NCBI GenBank assembly: GCA_963575645.1
Contig: OY754464.1
Span: 74,126,948 to 74,190,947, forward strand
Length of the DNA: 64,000 nucleotides
From: Xanthostigma xanthostigma
Lineage: Eukaryota; Arthropoda; Insecta; Raphidioptera; Raphidiidae
Direction: 5' to 3'
Shown in pieces: positions 52,640 to 63,444 of the stretch. The translations under genes were made by a program, and so were the position numbers. The notes below the pieces were generated by a model. That model worked only from the letters and a program-made list of their open reading frames with translations. It did no database searches and was not told the origin of the DNA. Position 1 is the first letter of the stretch; each line of letters opens with the position of its first letter.

Positions 52640-53070
52640 GGCGCAACTCGTAGGCTAAGTCATGACCTGTCATCGCGCTGACACGCCATGAATGACTTAG
52701 ACTACTAGTTACGCCAATAACTATTTCCTTAGTTACGAAAATTTCGATCTATGTTTATTGAATCGTGGGCATCAAAATAATGGATGACTGCAGTGCTTTC
52801 TCAAATCTAGTAACTTTAGTTTTCGGTGGTTATATAAAAAAATATAAAGTTGTCTTCATAGTATATATCCTCGTTGTTCCGTTTATGGCGCTACGAAATT
52901 ACATATATATGCCATACTGATATAATCCAATATGAAAGAAACGATTGTGGATTATTATTACCCGGTTCATTTTAATCCAGCGATAACAGGATTAAGCTAC
53001 GCTCCTTTTGAATTTAATTTTATTTTGCACCAAAGTTATTTATATCCGTTTGACTATAGAATCTTGTTAT
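52640..53070. other. Unclassified stretch
   Basis: A weak inverted pair CTAAGTCAT/ATGACTTAG at 52656 and 52692; otherwise nothing seen. Confidence 0.35.
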
Positions 53071-53079
53071 AGTTTAGGT

Positions 53080-53776
53080 CAGGGGTGGCAAACCTATGGC
53101 ACGCGTGCCACAGGTAGCACGCGACAGATTATTGTGGGCACAGCATTTAATGAAGTGCAAAATCGAAATAAGTAATTAAAATATGCTAGATGTAAAAAAA
53201 AAATTAACTATCACCAAATAACTAATATGAATAGAATAGAATAGAATAGAATAGCATCTTTATTAAGAACCAGAGTAGGTATAATAGCGTCAGAACAAAT
53301 GCAATATAATATCACTTAAATTAAGAATTATATTTTTTTTTTTAAATCACAGTTTAAAATTTGAACATTATCATAAAAGACATAGTCATTAAAAATTACA
53401 ATGCACCATTTAAAAGATTTAACAAAAATATAACTTTAACATAGTAAGAAGTTAAAAAAAATAATCTGTCAGAGAATAAAATTCCGCATCAATCAAAAAA
53501 TTGAAAACAGCCGTTTTAAAAGAAGAAAAAGATTTAATTGCTCTAATTTCCCTTGGAAGCTTATTAAAAAACCTTGTACACATATTATATCTGAAATACA
53601 TATGAAAATGGTTCATGGCGCTCGGTGTAGGTACTATCGAAATTATTCTTTTCATCTATGTTTGATTCATTTTTTTGACAACTAAATTTCTTTGGTTGCT
53701 TGTCGGCACGCCATGGCTACATTAAAAATGTTTGAAAAAAATTGGCACGTAGATGTAGAAAGGTTCGCCACCCCTG
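53080..53776. mobile_element. hAT-type element with LINE inserted
   Basis: TIR CAGGGGTGGCAAACCT faces AGGTTCGCCACCCCTG. Flanks GTTTAGGT (53072-53079) and ATATAGGT (53777-53784) agree at 6 of 8. TGGCACGCGTGCCA near the left end is typical of this hAT group. A LINE 3' end (53228-53655) is inserted, leaving about 270 bp of hAT sequence. Confidence 0.8.
53228..53655 (-). pseudogene. CR1/Jockey-like LINE ORF2 C-terminus and tail
   Basis: Minus-strand frame containing HMYFRYNMCTRFFNKLPREI then SFSSFKTAVFNFLID, the conserved end of non-LTR retrotransposon ORF2. It is followed (lower coordinates) by 150 bp of non-coding sequence and a (TATTC)n tail at 53228-53254. 5' truncated. Confidence 0.75.
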
Positions 53777-53901
53777 ATATAGGTGCGTTTAATCATTCAT
53801 TTATTCAACTGTTCAAACTCGCCGGTTGCTCGTTATTAACAATGTCATAGCTATAGTCAATAGAAGAATGCATTACAGTCTAGATACATAAATAATTATA
53901 C

Positions 53902-54481
53902 TGTTGCGTGCCCCTTGATGGGACGACTCTGGAATCTGTAGAAACTACTAGAAACGACAACAATGGAAAACAGGTAAAAACATCCGACCTGCAGACAATC
54001 GCTTGGAGAGATGCCAATACATGTAAAGGAAGGGATCTCGATGCGTGGAGAACATTCTAGAGCATGGGCCGAAAACTATAAAAGGCGAACAGAGTGGGCA
54101 AGTCAGTCAGTCAGTATTCGAGCTGTTCGTAAGTTGTGTTGATACAGTGCTCTGGCATTACGACATAAATACTGTGAAAATAAATAAACTTAAGTGAGTG
54201 GTTTTACATAAATGATTTATAGTTAATAGACAAGTTTCCTGATAAACTTTGTGTTGTGTTCCTGTGTTGTAAATATTTTGTATACATAATTTAGTGACTC
54301 TTTAATCTCTGTTACTTAGTCTTCATTTTATTATCTAGAACTATTAGTTTTGTTTCTGTTAACGTTATTATTTCTGTTAAGTTAAAGAAGTACGCTTTCG
54401 TTTTTGTGTTTTACTGTTTTGTTAAACATTTATTATTGTTAATAAATAATTTCCGCCCCGGACTACAGCAGTTTTGTTACA
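53902..54481 (+). mobile_element. Solo LTR, gypsy-like, intact ends
   Basis: 580 bp from TGTTGCGTGCCCCTTG to CAGTTTTGTTACA with the 4-bp duplication ATAC on both sides (53898-53901 and 54482-54485). TATA-like ACTATAAAAGG at 54077, followed by CAGTCAGTCAGTCAG. AATAAATAATTT near the end may be the poly(A) signal. No internal region remains, so it is a recombination product. Confidence 0.85.
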
Positions 54482-54489
54482 ATACTTTA

Positions 54490-54700
54490 TTTTCAAGCAA
54501 CCGTATAAATAAAATTCTGAGTCCACCCTTGACCTTGTTTATTCGGGAAATAGAAATTACACACAAAAGCGATAAGGAAAGCTTGAATACGTGGTCATCG
54601 ACATATTTCGAAAGAATTATTATTAAAACTTATTTGTGCCGGTTGGGTCACAATTTTAAAGTGTCTGCAAACATCGTAGCCTGTCTTCGCGCATGTAAAG
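54490..54700. other. Unclassified spacer
   Basis: No motif recognised. Confidence 0.3.
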
Positions 54701-54709
54701 AGACTATAA

Positions 54710-55142
54710 AGGCCGCTGCACACTAGGCTAGAAATGCTGCTAGGAGTTCTGCTAGCCGGCAGGTTGGGTACGAAGCTGGAAATGACGTCACAGCGAGCCG
54801 CCTTGCTAGCTCAGAAGATAGATTTGAAAATTAGAACAGGGGCTATTTTCTCTGCTAGATTTGTTGCTAGGTGTGAGCAAGAACCAATCAGTAAGCAGTA
54901 TCTTCACGTGGGCACTTGAACACCCCACATGGCGTCATTCTGCCAGACAACAGACACGTTTTGCTCTCTGTTTATATTCTGTCACTGCGCGCGCACCAGA
55001 TCTATCCACAAAACACGCTTGAAAAATAATCTCGTGTGAAGCGAGCACTTAACAGCAATCAAGAAAACCAGCGCTAGAAAACTATAGTAGGCAAATCTAG
55101 CAAGGAATCTAGCAGCGTTTCTAGCCTCGTGTGCAGTGGCCT
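54710..55142. mobile_element. PIF/Harbinger-like MITE, copy 2, intact
   Basis: 433 bp. TIR AGGCCGCTGCACACTAGG faces CCTCGTGTGCAGTGGCCT and the match runs about 35 bp. TAA flanks both ends (54707-54709, 55143-55145), the TWA target of PIF/Harbinger. Includes CACGTGGGCACTTGAACA and ATGGCGTCATTCTG as in 37875-38489. Non-coding. Confidence 0.85.
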
Positions 55143-55395
55143 TAAGACGCCAAGGACAAGTCCTTTTCAAATAGACCAGATAATGTATGATCCTCGAGTT
55201 GAAGTGGTTGGTGGGATGAGCTGCACAGAATATAAACTCCTGGCAGAACGATCACGCTTTTCCACTGGACGCATAATGTACTTCGCCGTTATATGGACGT
55301 ATAATGTTGATTTGAAAAACCCTCCCGTTTCAACGGGCTTTTGTGAGCTTTTCCTACTGGACAGGGTCGGACGTACCCTATGGCCATATTCACTG

Positions 55396-55490
55396 AACGT
55401 AAGTAGTCATTTATTCTTTGTTTGTTCGTCAAGTAACTGTTCCTCCGAATAAATAGGCGATAATTCATTTAACCAACTATAATTATGTTT
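55396..55490 (+). repeat. Repeat D, copy 2
   Basis: Matches 27190-27288; joins the truncated 3' side of a Helitron at 55491. The 250 bp upstream (55146-55395) show nothing recognisable. Confidence 0.6.
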
Positions 55491-55491
55491 A

Positions 55492-56369
55492 GCTCAACGT
55501 GGGACTCGAACCCACGACCCTAATATTAACAGTCGCATGCTCTACCGACTGACCTAGCCGGGCTTGTGAATGTACGACCTAATATAATTGATATATTATG
55601 TAGTAGTGATGTGCCGGATATCCGTATCCGTATCCGCGGATATCCGAGAGAGAAGAAAGATCCGTATCCGTCAGTTTTTGACGGATCTTTTACCTTAGTA
55701 ATTTTCAATTCATAGATGAAATTTTATATATTATATAGGCGATTAGGTAAAAATTAAAAACTGTTAAATTTCATTCAGATTACTTTTTATCTTTTAAAAT
55801 CGTATTTGGCGCCTTTATATTGCTAACATTTATCGTAGTGAGTACCATATCAATAGTACATAACTCAAAGGTACTAAATCAACTATCTTTATAATGAGAT
55901 ATTGCACATCGATTTTTGGAAAGAGACAATCTGTTATGAGAGTTAACTCTTAAAGAGATCAATAACTTTTTCCCATAACAGATAGTCTCTTTCCAAAGGT
56001 CGATGTGCAATATTTACCGCCGCGTACTCTAAGAAAGTTAAGATCCATATCCGTATCCGCAGATCTTGAAACCAAATATCCGTATTCAGATCCGTATCCG
56101 CGGATATAAATTTTTAACGATCCGGCACATCGCTAATATGTAGTTACGGCATTTCACCTGAATAGAAGCTATTTTTGAGATACATTTTGCAACATTTTTC
56201 ATTGATGCTCCGCTCCTATTGGTCGTAGCGTGATATTATATAGTCTATAGCCTTCCTCGATAAATGAGCTATCCAACAAAAAATTTTTTTTCAATTTGAA
56301 CCAGTAGTTCCTGAGATTAGCGCGTTCAATCAAACAAACAAACTCTTCAGCTTTATATATTAGTATAGA
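55492..56369 (-). mobile_element. Helitron with tRNA-like block, 3' truncated, hAT inside
   Basis: Minus-strand start TCTATACTAATATATAAAGC at 56369, body as in 41125-41740. The tRNA-like block (55492-55565) has the best acceptor stem of the set (GCCCGGCTAG) and GTT in the anticodon place. Similarity ends at the block. A hAT element (55604-56135) is inserted. Confidence 0.8.
55604..56135. mobile_element. hAT-type element inside the Helitron
   Basis: TIR TAGTGATGTGCCGGAT faces ATCCGGCACATCGCTA (one mismatch). Flanks TTATGTAG (55596-55603) and ATATGTAG (56136-56143) match at 7 of 8. Subterminal ATCCGTATCCGCGGAT repeats lie at both ends. An inner palindrome (GCACATCGATTTTTGGAAAG..., 55906-56012) may be a further insertion. 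Confidence 0.85.
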
Positions 56370-56382
56370 TTACTATACTCGT

Positions 56383-56725
56383 TAGAGCTGTAAAAGTAAC
56401 GAGAAATTGTGTACCCGTATGTATTCGTTACTTAAAGAACCAGTACCTGTTACTTTCGTATCGTTACGTTACTCGTTACTTTTCATACGACATACAATCG
56501 TGTACTTAACAGCATCAAGCATGTACCATCGCATCGAGGCGCGTCGCATACGTGATACGGTATGGCTTCGTTCGTATAACGTATAACCGCATCAAACGAG
56601 TCGAACTGACATGGATACGACAAATGCGAGTAACGAAATGAATTTGTAAGTAACGATTCGTTACTGCGAGTCAGACGATGTACCCGTTACTCAGTAACGA
56701 ATACATACGGTTTGTTACAGCTCTA
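56383..56725. mobile_element. hAT-type MITE 'TAGAGCTGTAA', copy 2
   Basis: 343 bp, almost identical to 25619-25960. Flanks ATACTCGT (56375-56382) and CTACTCGT (56726-56733) match at 7 of 8. It inserted 13 bp beyond the Helitron's end. Confidence 0.9.
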
Positions 56726-56800
56726 CTACTCGTCGTAATACAACGCATTACGCAACTAGATGTACAATAATTCTACTATTCTCAACCTGCACCTATTTAA

Positions 56801-56994
56801 TAGTACTAACAGACGGTCGTACTTGGTTCGAAGCGGACAGCGGATCTGGTCCGCTCCGTACCAAATCTGTTCGTCTGTACAGTAGTCTGCGTGTCCGCCC
56901 GGTTCGATGGGAACAGATTCGGTCGTCTGTTGCAAGATCCGCCGTACCATGTCCGTTGTCGGACCGGACCAAGTTCGAGCGTCTGTTAGTACTA
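56801..56994. mobile_element. 194-bp TTAA-type MITE, copy 2
   Basis: TAGTACTAACAGACGGTCG to CGTCTGTTAGTACTA with TTAA on both sides (56797-56800, 56995-56998). Same length as 24572-24765. The terminus lacks the CCC(T) of canonical piggyBac, so the superfamily is open. Confidence 0.85.
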
Positions 56995-56999
56995 TTAAG

Positions 57000-57490
57000 G
57001 TGATAAAATTTAAATAGTCGTCTGTTGATTTATGTAACGCCGGTCCCGCACAAACAGAGGGCTTGAAAAACCGACTCGATTGTAATAACTCTCCACCCTT
57101 TTTTGTACAAATATAAACGCACCCTTCCTTTACTCACCCTTATTTGCTAACAAATAATATTTAGAGTAGTGCATATATGCTATGTACATATTATATGCGA
57201 ACCGATTCTCTATTCAAATTGTTAAATCGTCTGTCTCTTTTTAATTCGCACAACATCAGAATAGACGGAGAACGCTAAGTATATCGATAACAATGGTAGA
57301 GAATTCAACTAATTATAGGCGTGTTGCCAAATGCGCGTGAAATATACACCATATCCGTTGTAAAAGCTGAGAAAACAACGTTTCCATAAAAAACCGGCGT
57401 GTTTTCCGAACAATTTACGTAAATTGTTTACCTTATCACCCGCAAGATAATTAATTGTTACATAAATGTGTTTTCAAAAAATATTAAATT
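57000..57490. other. Unclassified stretch
   Basis: No gene, tRNA or repeat partner recognised. Confidence 0.35.
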
Positions 57491-57626
57491 GTACTCTCTA
57501 AACATGAATCAGTGATTTTTACTAATTACAAGTGCATATTCACTATTTGTCAATCCTAGAATCGTACCACGCAGAATTAGTAAATACTCACGATATGAAA
57601 TAGTGAATATAAAAATTCACTAATTA
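57490..57626. repeat. GTGAAT/ATTCAC-rich segment, left part
   Basis: AGTGAAT, TTCACTA and close variants recur (ATTCACTATTTG, AATAGTGAATAT, AATTCACTAATT). The same motif dominates 61840-62010, on the far side of the giant palindrome. The palindrome seems to have inserted into this repeat. Confidence 0.55.
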
Positions 57627-58419
57627 TACAGCGTGTCCACGGAAGTTCTTTACAAATGGAATTTTTTTTTATTAATTATTGGAGCAAAAATTTTTATCTG
57701 TGGAAAAGTTCTGCTTCGTCCAAAACCTCTAAAATACCAAAGAAAATTTTTTTCGGCCTAAAGTTATACGAGGGAAATCAAAAAGTTTTATATTACTAAA
57801 AATAAAAATTATCTGTGATATTCAAGATTTTCGCAAAATTAGTTACATAATCAAATTTAATTCAAAATAATAACATAACTAACTTCTAAGTAATTATTTA
57901 TTCAGAATTATAAATGATAATTCAACATGTCCTCCATTTTTCTCCATTCAAAGAAAAGTTCGGCTGTGTGAACTTAGCACAGCAAAGTTGGAAAATTAAA
58001 AAACAAATAAGTGTACTAGTAGCACGCCAAATTGTACTAGCGTACTTACTAAGTTTTAAAAAATGTACCGTAAATTTAAGCCATAAAAAATTCAAAATAA
58101 AAAATGCTGTGCTAAGTTCACAGTTTCAATTTTTCAAAATCTCGTACAAGCCAAGCACTAACTTCAATTAAGAAAATGTATTAAGAAAAAATGTAGTACA
58201 TTTGCGCGTGCCAATGGTACAACAACAAAAAATAAAATTAAAAAAAAAATCAAAATTCACAATTTCGAAAAAAGTTAATTTATTTTAAGTTTCGTTAGCA
58301 TGCGGCCTAGATAAGAAACTGTTGTTTATAAAGTTACATTGCAAAATTATTTTTTACAGTAGAAGGGCCATTTCAGAAAATATTAAAATTCAAACATTTT
58401 TAGAAAAGTCTAAATTTGC

Positions 58420-59680
58420 TTGTTGTACCTTTGGCACGCGGTCTAGATAAAGAACTTTTACTATTACTTTGTAAAATGACTTTTTACTTATAAAGTTATT
58501 TTATAAAATATTTTGCTAATAAAACGATTTTGTAAAATCATTTTTTAAAGTAGTACGGGCACTTGAAGAAAAATTTGAAAATTCAAAAATTTAGTAAATA
58601 TCAAAATTTTCTTGTTGTACTGATGACACGCGGTCTAGATAAAGAACTTTTGCTTATAAAATTATTTTGTAAAAGCATTTTTTAAAGTTGTACGGGCACT
58701 TATTTTAAATTTTCAAAATTCAAAAATTTCGTAAAAAGTCAAAATTTTCTTGTTGTACTATTGGCACGCGGTCTAGATAAAGAACTTTTGCTTATAAAAA
58801 TATTTTGTAAAATCATTTTTTAAAGTAGTACGGGCACTAAATGTAAATTTTGAAAATTCAAAAATTTCGTTAAAAGTCAAAATTTTCTTGTTGTACTATT
58901 GGCACGCGGTCTAGATAAAGATCTTTTGATTATAAAATTATTTTGTAAAATCATTTTTTAAAGTAGTACGGGAACTAAATGTAAATTTTCAAAATTCAAA
59001 AATTTCGTAAACATCAAAATTTTCTTGTTGTACTGGTGGCACGCGGTCTAGATAAAAAACTTTTGCTTATAATATTATTTTGTAAAATCATTTTTTAAAG
59101 TTGTACGGGCACCTAATGTAAATTTTGAAAATTCAAAAATTTCGTAAAAAGTCCAAATTTTCTTGTTGTACTGTTGGCACTCGGTCTAGATAAAAAACTT
59201 TTGCTTATAAAATTATTTTGTAAAATCATTTTTTAAAGTAGTACGGGCACCTAATGTAAATTTTGAAAATTCAAAAATTTCGTAAAAAGTCAAAATTTTC
59301 TTGTTGTACTATTGTTACGCGGTCTAGATAAAGAACTTTTGCTTATAAAATTATTTTGTAAAATCATTTTTTAAAGTTGTACGGGCACTTAATAGAAATT
59401 TTGAAAATTCAAAAATTTCGTAAAAAGTCAAAATTTTCTTGTTGTACTATTAGCACGCGGTCTAGATAAAAAACTTTTGTTTATAAAATTATTTTGTAAA
59501 ATCATTTTTTAAAGTTGTACGGGCACTTATTTTAAATTTTCAAAATTCAAAAATTTCGTAAAAAGTCAAAATTTTCTTGTTGTACTATTGGCACGCGGTC
59601 TAGATAAAGAACTTTTGCTTATAAAATTATTTTGTAAAAAAAATTTTTAAAGTTGTACAGGCACTTATTTTAAATTTTGA
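58420..59680 (+). repeat. 138-bp tandem array, left arm (about 9 units)
   Basis: TACGGGCAC marks successive units at 58554, 58691, 58829, 58967, 59104, 59242, 59380, 59518 and 59656 (TACAGGC), spacing 137-138. Each unit contains TTGGCACGCGGTCTAGATAA and TTTTGTAAAATCATTTTTTA. The outermost unit is longer and more diverged, as expected if the array grew from the inside. Confidence 0.95.
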
Positions 59681-59691
59681 AAATTAAAAAT

Positions 59692-60960
59692 AAGTGCCAG
59701 TACAACTTTGAAAAATGATTTTACAAAATAATTTTATAAGCAAAAGTTTTCTATCTAGACCGCGTGCCAACAGTACAACAAGAAAATTTTGACTTTTTAC
59801 GAAATTTTTGAATTTTGAAAATTTTCATTAGGTGCCCGTACAACTTTAAAAAATGATTTTACAAAATAATTTTATAGGCAAAAGTTCTTTATCTAGACCG
59901 CGTGCCAATAGTACAACAAGAAAATTTTGACTTTTAACGAAATTTTTAAATTTTGAAAATTTAAAATAAGTGCCCGTACAACTTTAAAAAATGATTTTAC
60001 AAAATAATTTTATAAGCGAAAGTTTTTTATCTAGACCGCGTGCCACCAGTACAACAAAAAAATTTTGATGTTTACGAAATTTTTGAATTTTCAAAATTTA
60101 CATTTAGTGCCCGTACTACTTTAAAAAATGATTTTACAAAATATTTTTATAAGCAAAAGTTCTTTATCTAGACCGCGTGCCAATAGTACAACAAGAAAAT
60201 TTTTACTTTATACGAAATTTTTGAATTTTGAAAATTTAAAAGTGCCCGTACAACTTTAAAAAATGCTTTTACAAAATAATTTTATAAGCAAAAGTTCTTT
60301 ATCTAGACCGCGTGCCAACAACAAGAAAGTTTTGACTTTTAACGAAATTTTTGAATTTTCAAAATTTACATTTAGTGCCCGTACTACTTTAAAAAATGAT
60401 TTTACAAAATATTTTTATAAGCAAAAGTTCTTTATCTAGACCGCGTGCCAATAGTACAACAAGAAAATTTTGACTTTTTACGAAATTTTTGAATTTTGAA
60501 AATTTAAAATAAGTGCCCGTACAACTTTAAAAAATGCTTTTACAAAATAATTTTATAAGCAAAAGTTCTTTATCTAGACCGCGTGTCAACAGTACAACAA
60601 GAAAATTTTGATATTTACTAAATTTTTGAATTTTCAAATTTTTCTTCAAGTGCCCGTACTACTTTAAAAAATGATTTTACAAAATCGTTTTATTAGCAAA
60701 ATATTTTATAAAATAACTTTATAAGTAAAAAGTCATTTTACAAAGTAATAGTAAAAGTTCTTTATCTAGATCGCGTGCCAAAGGTACAACAAGCAAATTT
60801 AGACTTTTCTAAAAATGTTTGAATTTTAATATTTTCTGAAATGGCCCTTCTACTGTAAAAAATAATTTTGCAATGTAACTTTATAAACAACAGTTTCTTA
60901 TCTAGGCCGCATGCTAACGAAACTTAAAATAAATTAACTTTTTTCGAAATTGTGAATTTT
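59692..60960 (-). repeat. 138-bp tandem array, right arm (about 9 units)
   Basis: The reverse complement of the left array; unit marks GTGCCCGTAC at 59832, 59969, 60108, 60242, 60376, 60516 and 60650, plus GTGCCAGTAC at 59694 beside the centre. Some units are shortened (for example near 60300), so the arms are not perfectly matched unit by unit. Confidence 0.95.
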
Positions 60961-61392
60961 GATTTTTTTTTTTAATTTTATTTTTTGTTGTTGTACCATT
61001 GGCACGCGCAAATGTACTACATTTTTTCTTAATACATTTTCTTAATTGAAGTTAGTGCTTGGCTTGTACGAGATTTTGAAAAATTGAAACTGTGAACTTA
61101 GCACAGCATTTTTTATTTTGAATTTTTTATGGCTTAAATTTACGGTACATTTTTTAAAACTTAGTAAGTACGCTAGTACAATTTGGCGTGCTACTAGTAC
61201 ACTTATTTTTTTTTTAATAATCCAACTTTGCTGTGCTAAGTTCACACAGCCGAAAAGTTCTCCTTCTAAAATTTTCTTTGGTGTTTTAGAGGTTTTGGAC
61301 GAAGCAGAACTTTTCCACAGAAAAAATGTTTGCTTCAATAGTTAATAAAAAAAAATCCATTTGTAAAGTACCTACTTTCGTGGACACGCTGT

Positions 61393-62010
61393 ATAAGTGA
61401 CAATTATATTATGTCATCTGACATAAATAATTTTCTGATTACAGATTTTTTAAAATCTTTATTCATTCGTTACTTTCACTAGAATAATTAACTTTTATAT
61501 TTTTACAAGTCGAATAAAAATTGAATTCAAAAAAAAGAATTAGAGAATTCGCGCCAAAAAAACATAACCTTAATTCATTGTTAGTTATGATCCTATGTCA
61601 ATGACTATAATTTGAAATCGGTAAAAAACAATAGTATGCACGCAATGATTTACTCTGAATCTATGAAAATATAATTAAAATAATCTAATTAACTTACCTG
61701 ATTAATTATATTACTTCTTTGTTTATTGGTTTACAAGGAACTTGCTATAAAACGATCTACATTCTACATGAATAAAAATACATAAGTATCTATAGTAACT
61801 GTATAAGCCACAAGCGCTACGTATAAAATCACTATTCTGACAGTGAATTTTACTTGAATTCACTATTCCAGAAGTGAATCAGAAGTCACTATTTCAAATA
61901 GTGACATTTTCACTATTTTAGTTTTAGATAGTAAAATTAGTGAAAATTCATTAAATTGTTGTGAAAATCATTGATTATCAAGTGAATACAGATTCACTTA
62001 CGCATTTAGT
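61393..62010. repeat. GTGAAT/ATTCAC-rich segment, right part
   Basis: From about 61840, TTCACTATT, AGTGAATTTT, AAGTGAATCA and TAGTGAAAATTC appear roughly a dozen times on both strands. 61400-61830 is AT-rich without features. Confidence 0.55.
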
Positions 62011-62111
62011 GAACATTTCTCTAATTCATGTTAGAGAGCAATTTTTATTCCTGTGGATCTGCCAAGCTTTTCATTCGTCTGAATTTTTTGAAAATGTTTT
62101 ATTTATTGAAC

Positions 62112-62470
62112 TTAGTTTCTTCGGGAAATTAATGTTTTTTTTAATAAAATCCAGTGCCGACGATCTTGTGTTGTGCAAGTCCAAAGGGAGCCCGCAAATT
62201 TCGCAATCTCGTCCCTCCATCTTATTTTTTGTCGACCCACTTTCCTTTTTCCGTACCACTTTGCTGATCTATATATTGTCCACCTTTTTTCTGTTAGTCG
62301 GTAAATATGGCCTGCCCAATTCCATTTTGATCTTCTACACACAGAAATTATATCTTTCACTTTTGTTTTTAATCTGATATCTTTACATCTTATTTTGTCT
62401 TTTATTTTACCACTTAGCATACTACGTTCCATGCCCTCTATGTTACTTGTAGTTTCTTTACATCTTTTTT
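62112..62470 (-). pseudogene. RTE-clade LINE C-terminus
   Basis: A minus-strand frame of 106 codons reads ERSMLSGKIKDKIRCKDIRL, then KWNWAGHIYRL, WRDEI and TTQDRRHWILLKK. This order (ERSML..., KWNWAGH..., GRP..RW.D.I, QDR..W) is the conserved C-terminus of RTE/BovB-like proteins. Upstream, a stop and a 1-bp shift break the frame (LQVT, then RAM near 62435-62450). RT and endonuclease domains are absent. The 106 codons are open, so it is not very old. Confidence 0.85.
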
Positions 62471-62474
62471 AGTT

Positions 62475-63440
62475 AAGGATCATGATAAAAATGATAAAGC
62501 TCGTTAATTTGTACTTACAGAAAAAATGCAGAATAAAAAGTTGATCCGATTTTCCAACGTAATGTTTACAATTTAACAATGTAACCTTCACGTATCCGAC
62601 TTACACCAAAAAATAAAAAGCAAGAATAAACTTCCATCACTTTAATAATAGCGATTAGAAATGTTCAAAGGTTTAATACAACGAAAATCCTTTACTAAAT
62701 CTTAACAATACGCGACATTTAAAAAACAAATATTTAATCTTAAAGTCCAGATTAATTTCCCTGGAGAGAATAACAAAGCTTTACAGGCGGTGCTAAAACT
62801 TACGTCTTTACTTATGCTTGAAAATTCAAAGATGTCTCTTTTGATTAATTATTTTACGAATGTACAGTTTATTTCCTTGAAGAATTATTAATTAACATTT
62901 TAACGGATGGTGCTTGACTCGCTCCGCCTTTGAGGGGCACTGATTTCAACTTTCGACGGAATCTGACTGAAGGTTTTTTTTCTATTTTCTCGACATGGAA
63001 ACTGATATATCGTGATTCGTGACAAATGTTTTCTTTAATTACGACTACCGTATTTACCTAAACTAACCTGCCGAGCGTCTGTAATCATTAACATTTCATT
63101 TATTTTCACTATTCGCTATGTATCTATACATAAGCTATAGCATAAGACTTACAGTGCCCTTTTACAAAATTTTCTATTTCTGAGATCTAAAGTGTTTTGC
63201 CATATCGTAGTCCTGCCATTTTAAATTCGACAATTTTGAACAGTGTATTTTATTCCTTATAAATAAACAAATAGTGTCATCCAAATATTTTCATATTCTT
63301 CCCATTTAATTGCAAATAAGAATTTAAAAAACGCGTTCATTTCAAACAGCTCAGTTTAGGCGCCATATGATGACGTCAAAGCTGTACCTGTGCCAGCACA
63401 TCACTTTTGCGCGTAGACAAAGAGAGGTATGTCTATTGAA
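62475..63440. other. Unclassified stretch
   Basis: Holds CCGAGCGTCTGTAATC at 63071 (scattered motif). No gene or other repeat recognised. Confidence 0.35.
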
Positions 63441-63444
63441 AGCA

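Larger units (their letters stand above)
57629..61391. mobile_element. Giant palindromic (fold-back) element, 3,763 bp, with tandem arms
   Basis: Ends CAGCGTGTCCACGGAAG and CTTTCGTGGACACGCTG, flanked by TA (57627-57628, 61392-61393). Both arms carry, from outside in: a 120-bp end (AAAAGTTCTGCTTCGTCCAA), a segment with GTGAACTTAGCACAGCA, and an array of 138-bp units, meeting near 59690. Left-arm excess: about 205 bp (57752-57955) with TATACGAGGGAAATCAAAAA, probably an insertion. No transposase. The TA target suggests Tc1/mariner mobilisation; fold-back architecture would give one long hairpin transcript. Confidence 0.9.

Noticed and set aside
9391-54481. A complete LTR retrotransposon between LTR copies
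   Set aside because: Copies are far apart, in mixed orientation, each with its own 4-bp duplication, and no gag, pol or primer site lies beside any of them. They are solo LTRs.
54734-55170. Open frames on both strands (54734-54919, 54982-55170)
   Set aside because: Fully inside a Harbinger-like MITE present in two copies; frames are not conserved in 37875-38489.
57914-61338. Two open frames of 85 and 98 codons with a shared C-terminal peptide (57914-58171 plus; 61042-61338 minus)
   Set aside because: They are the same non-coding arm sequence read on opposite strands of the giant palindrome. No known domain, AT-biased, no supporting context.
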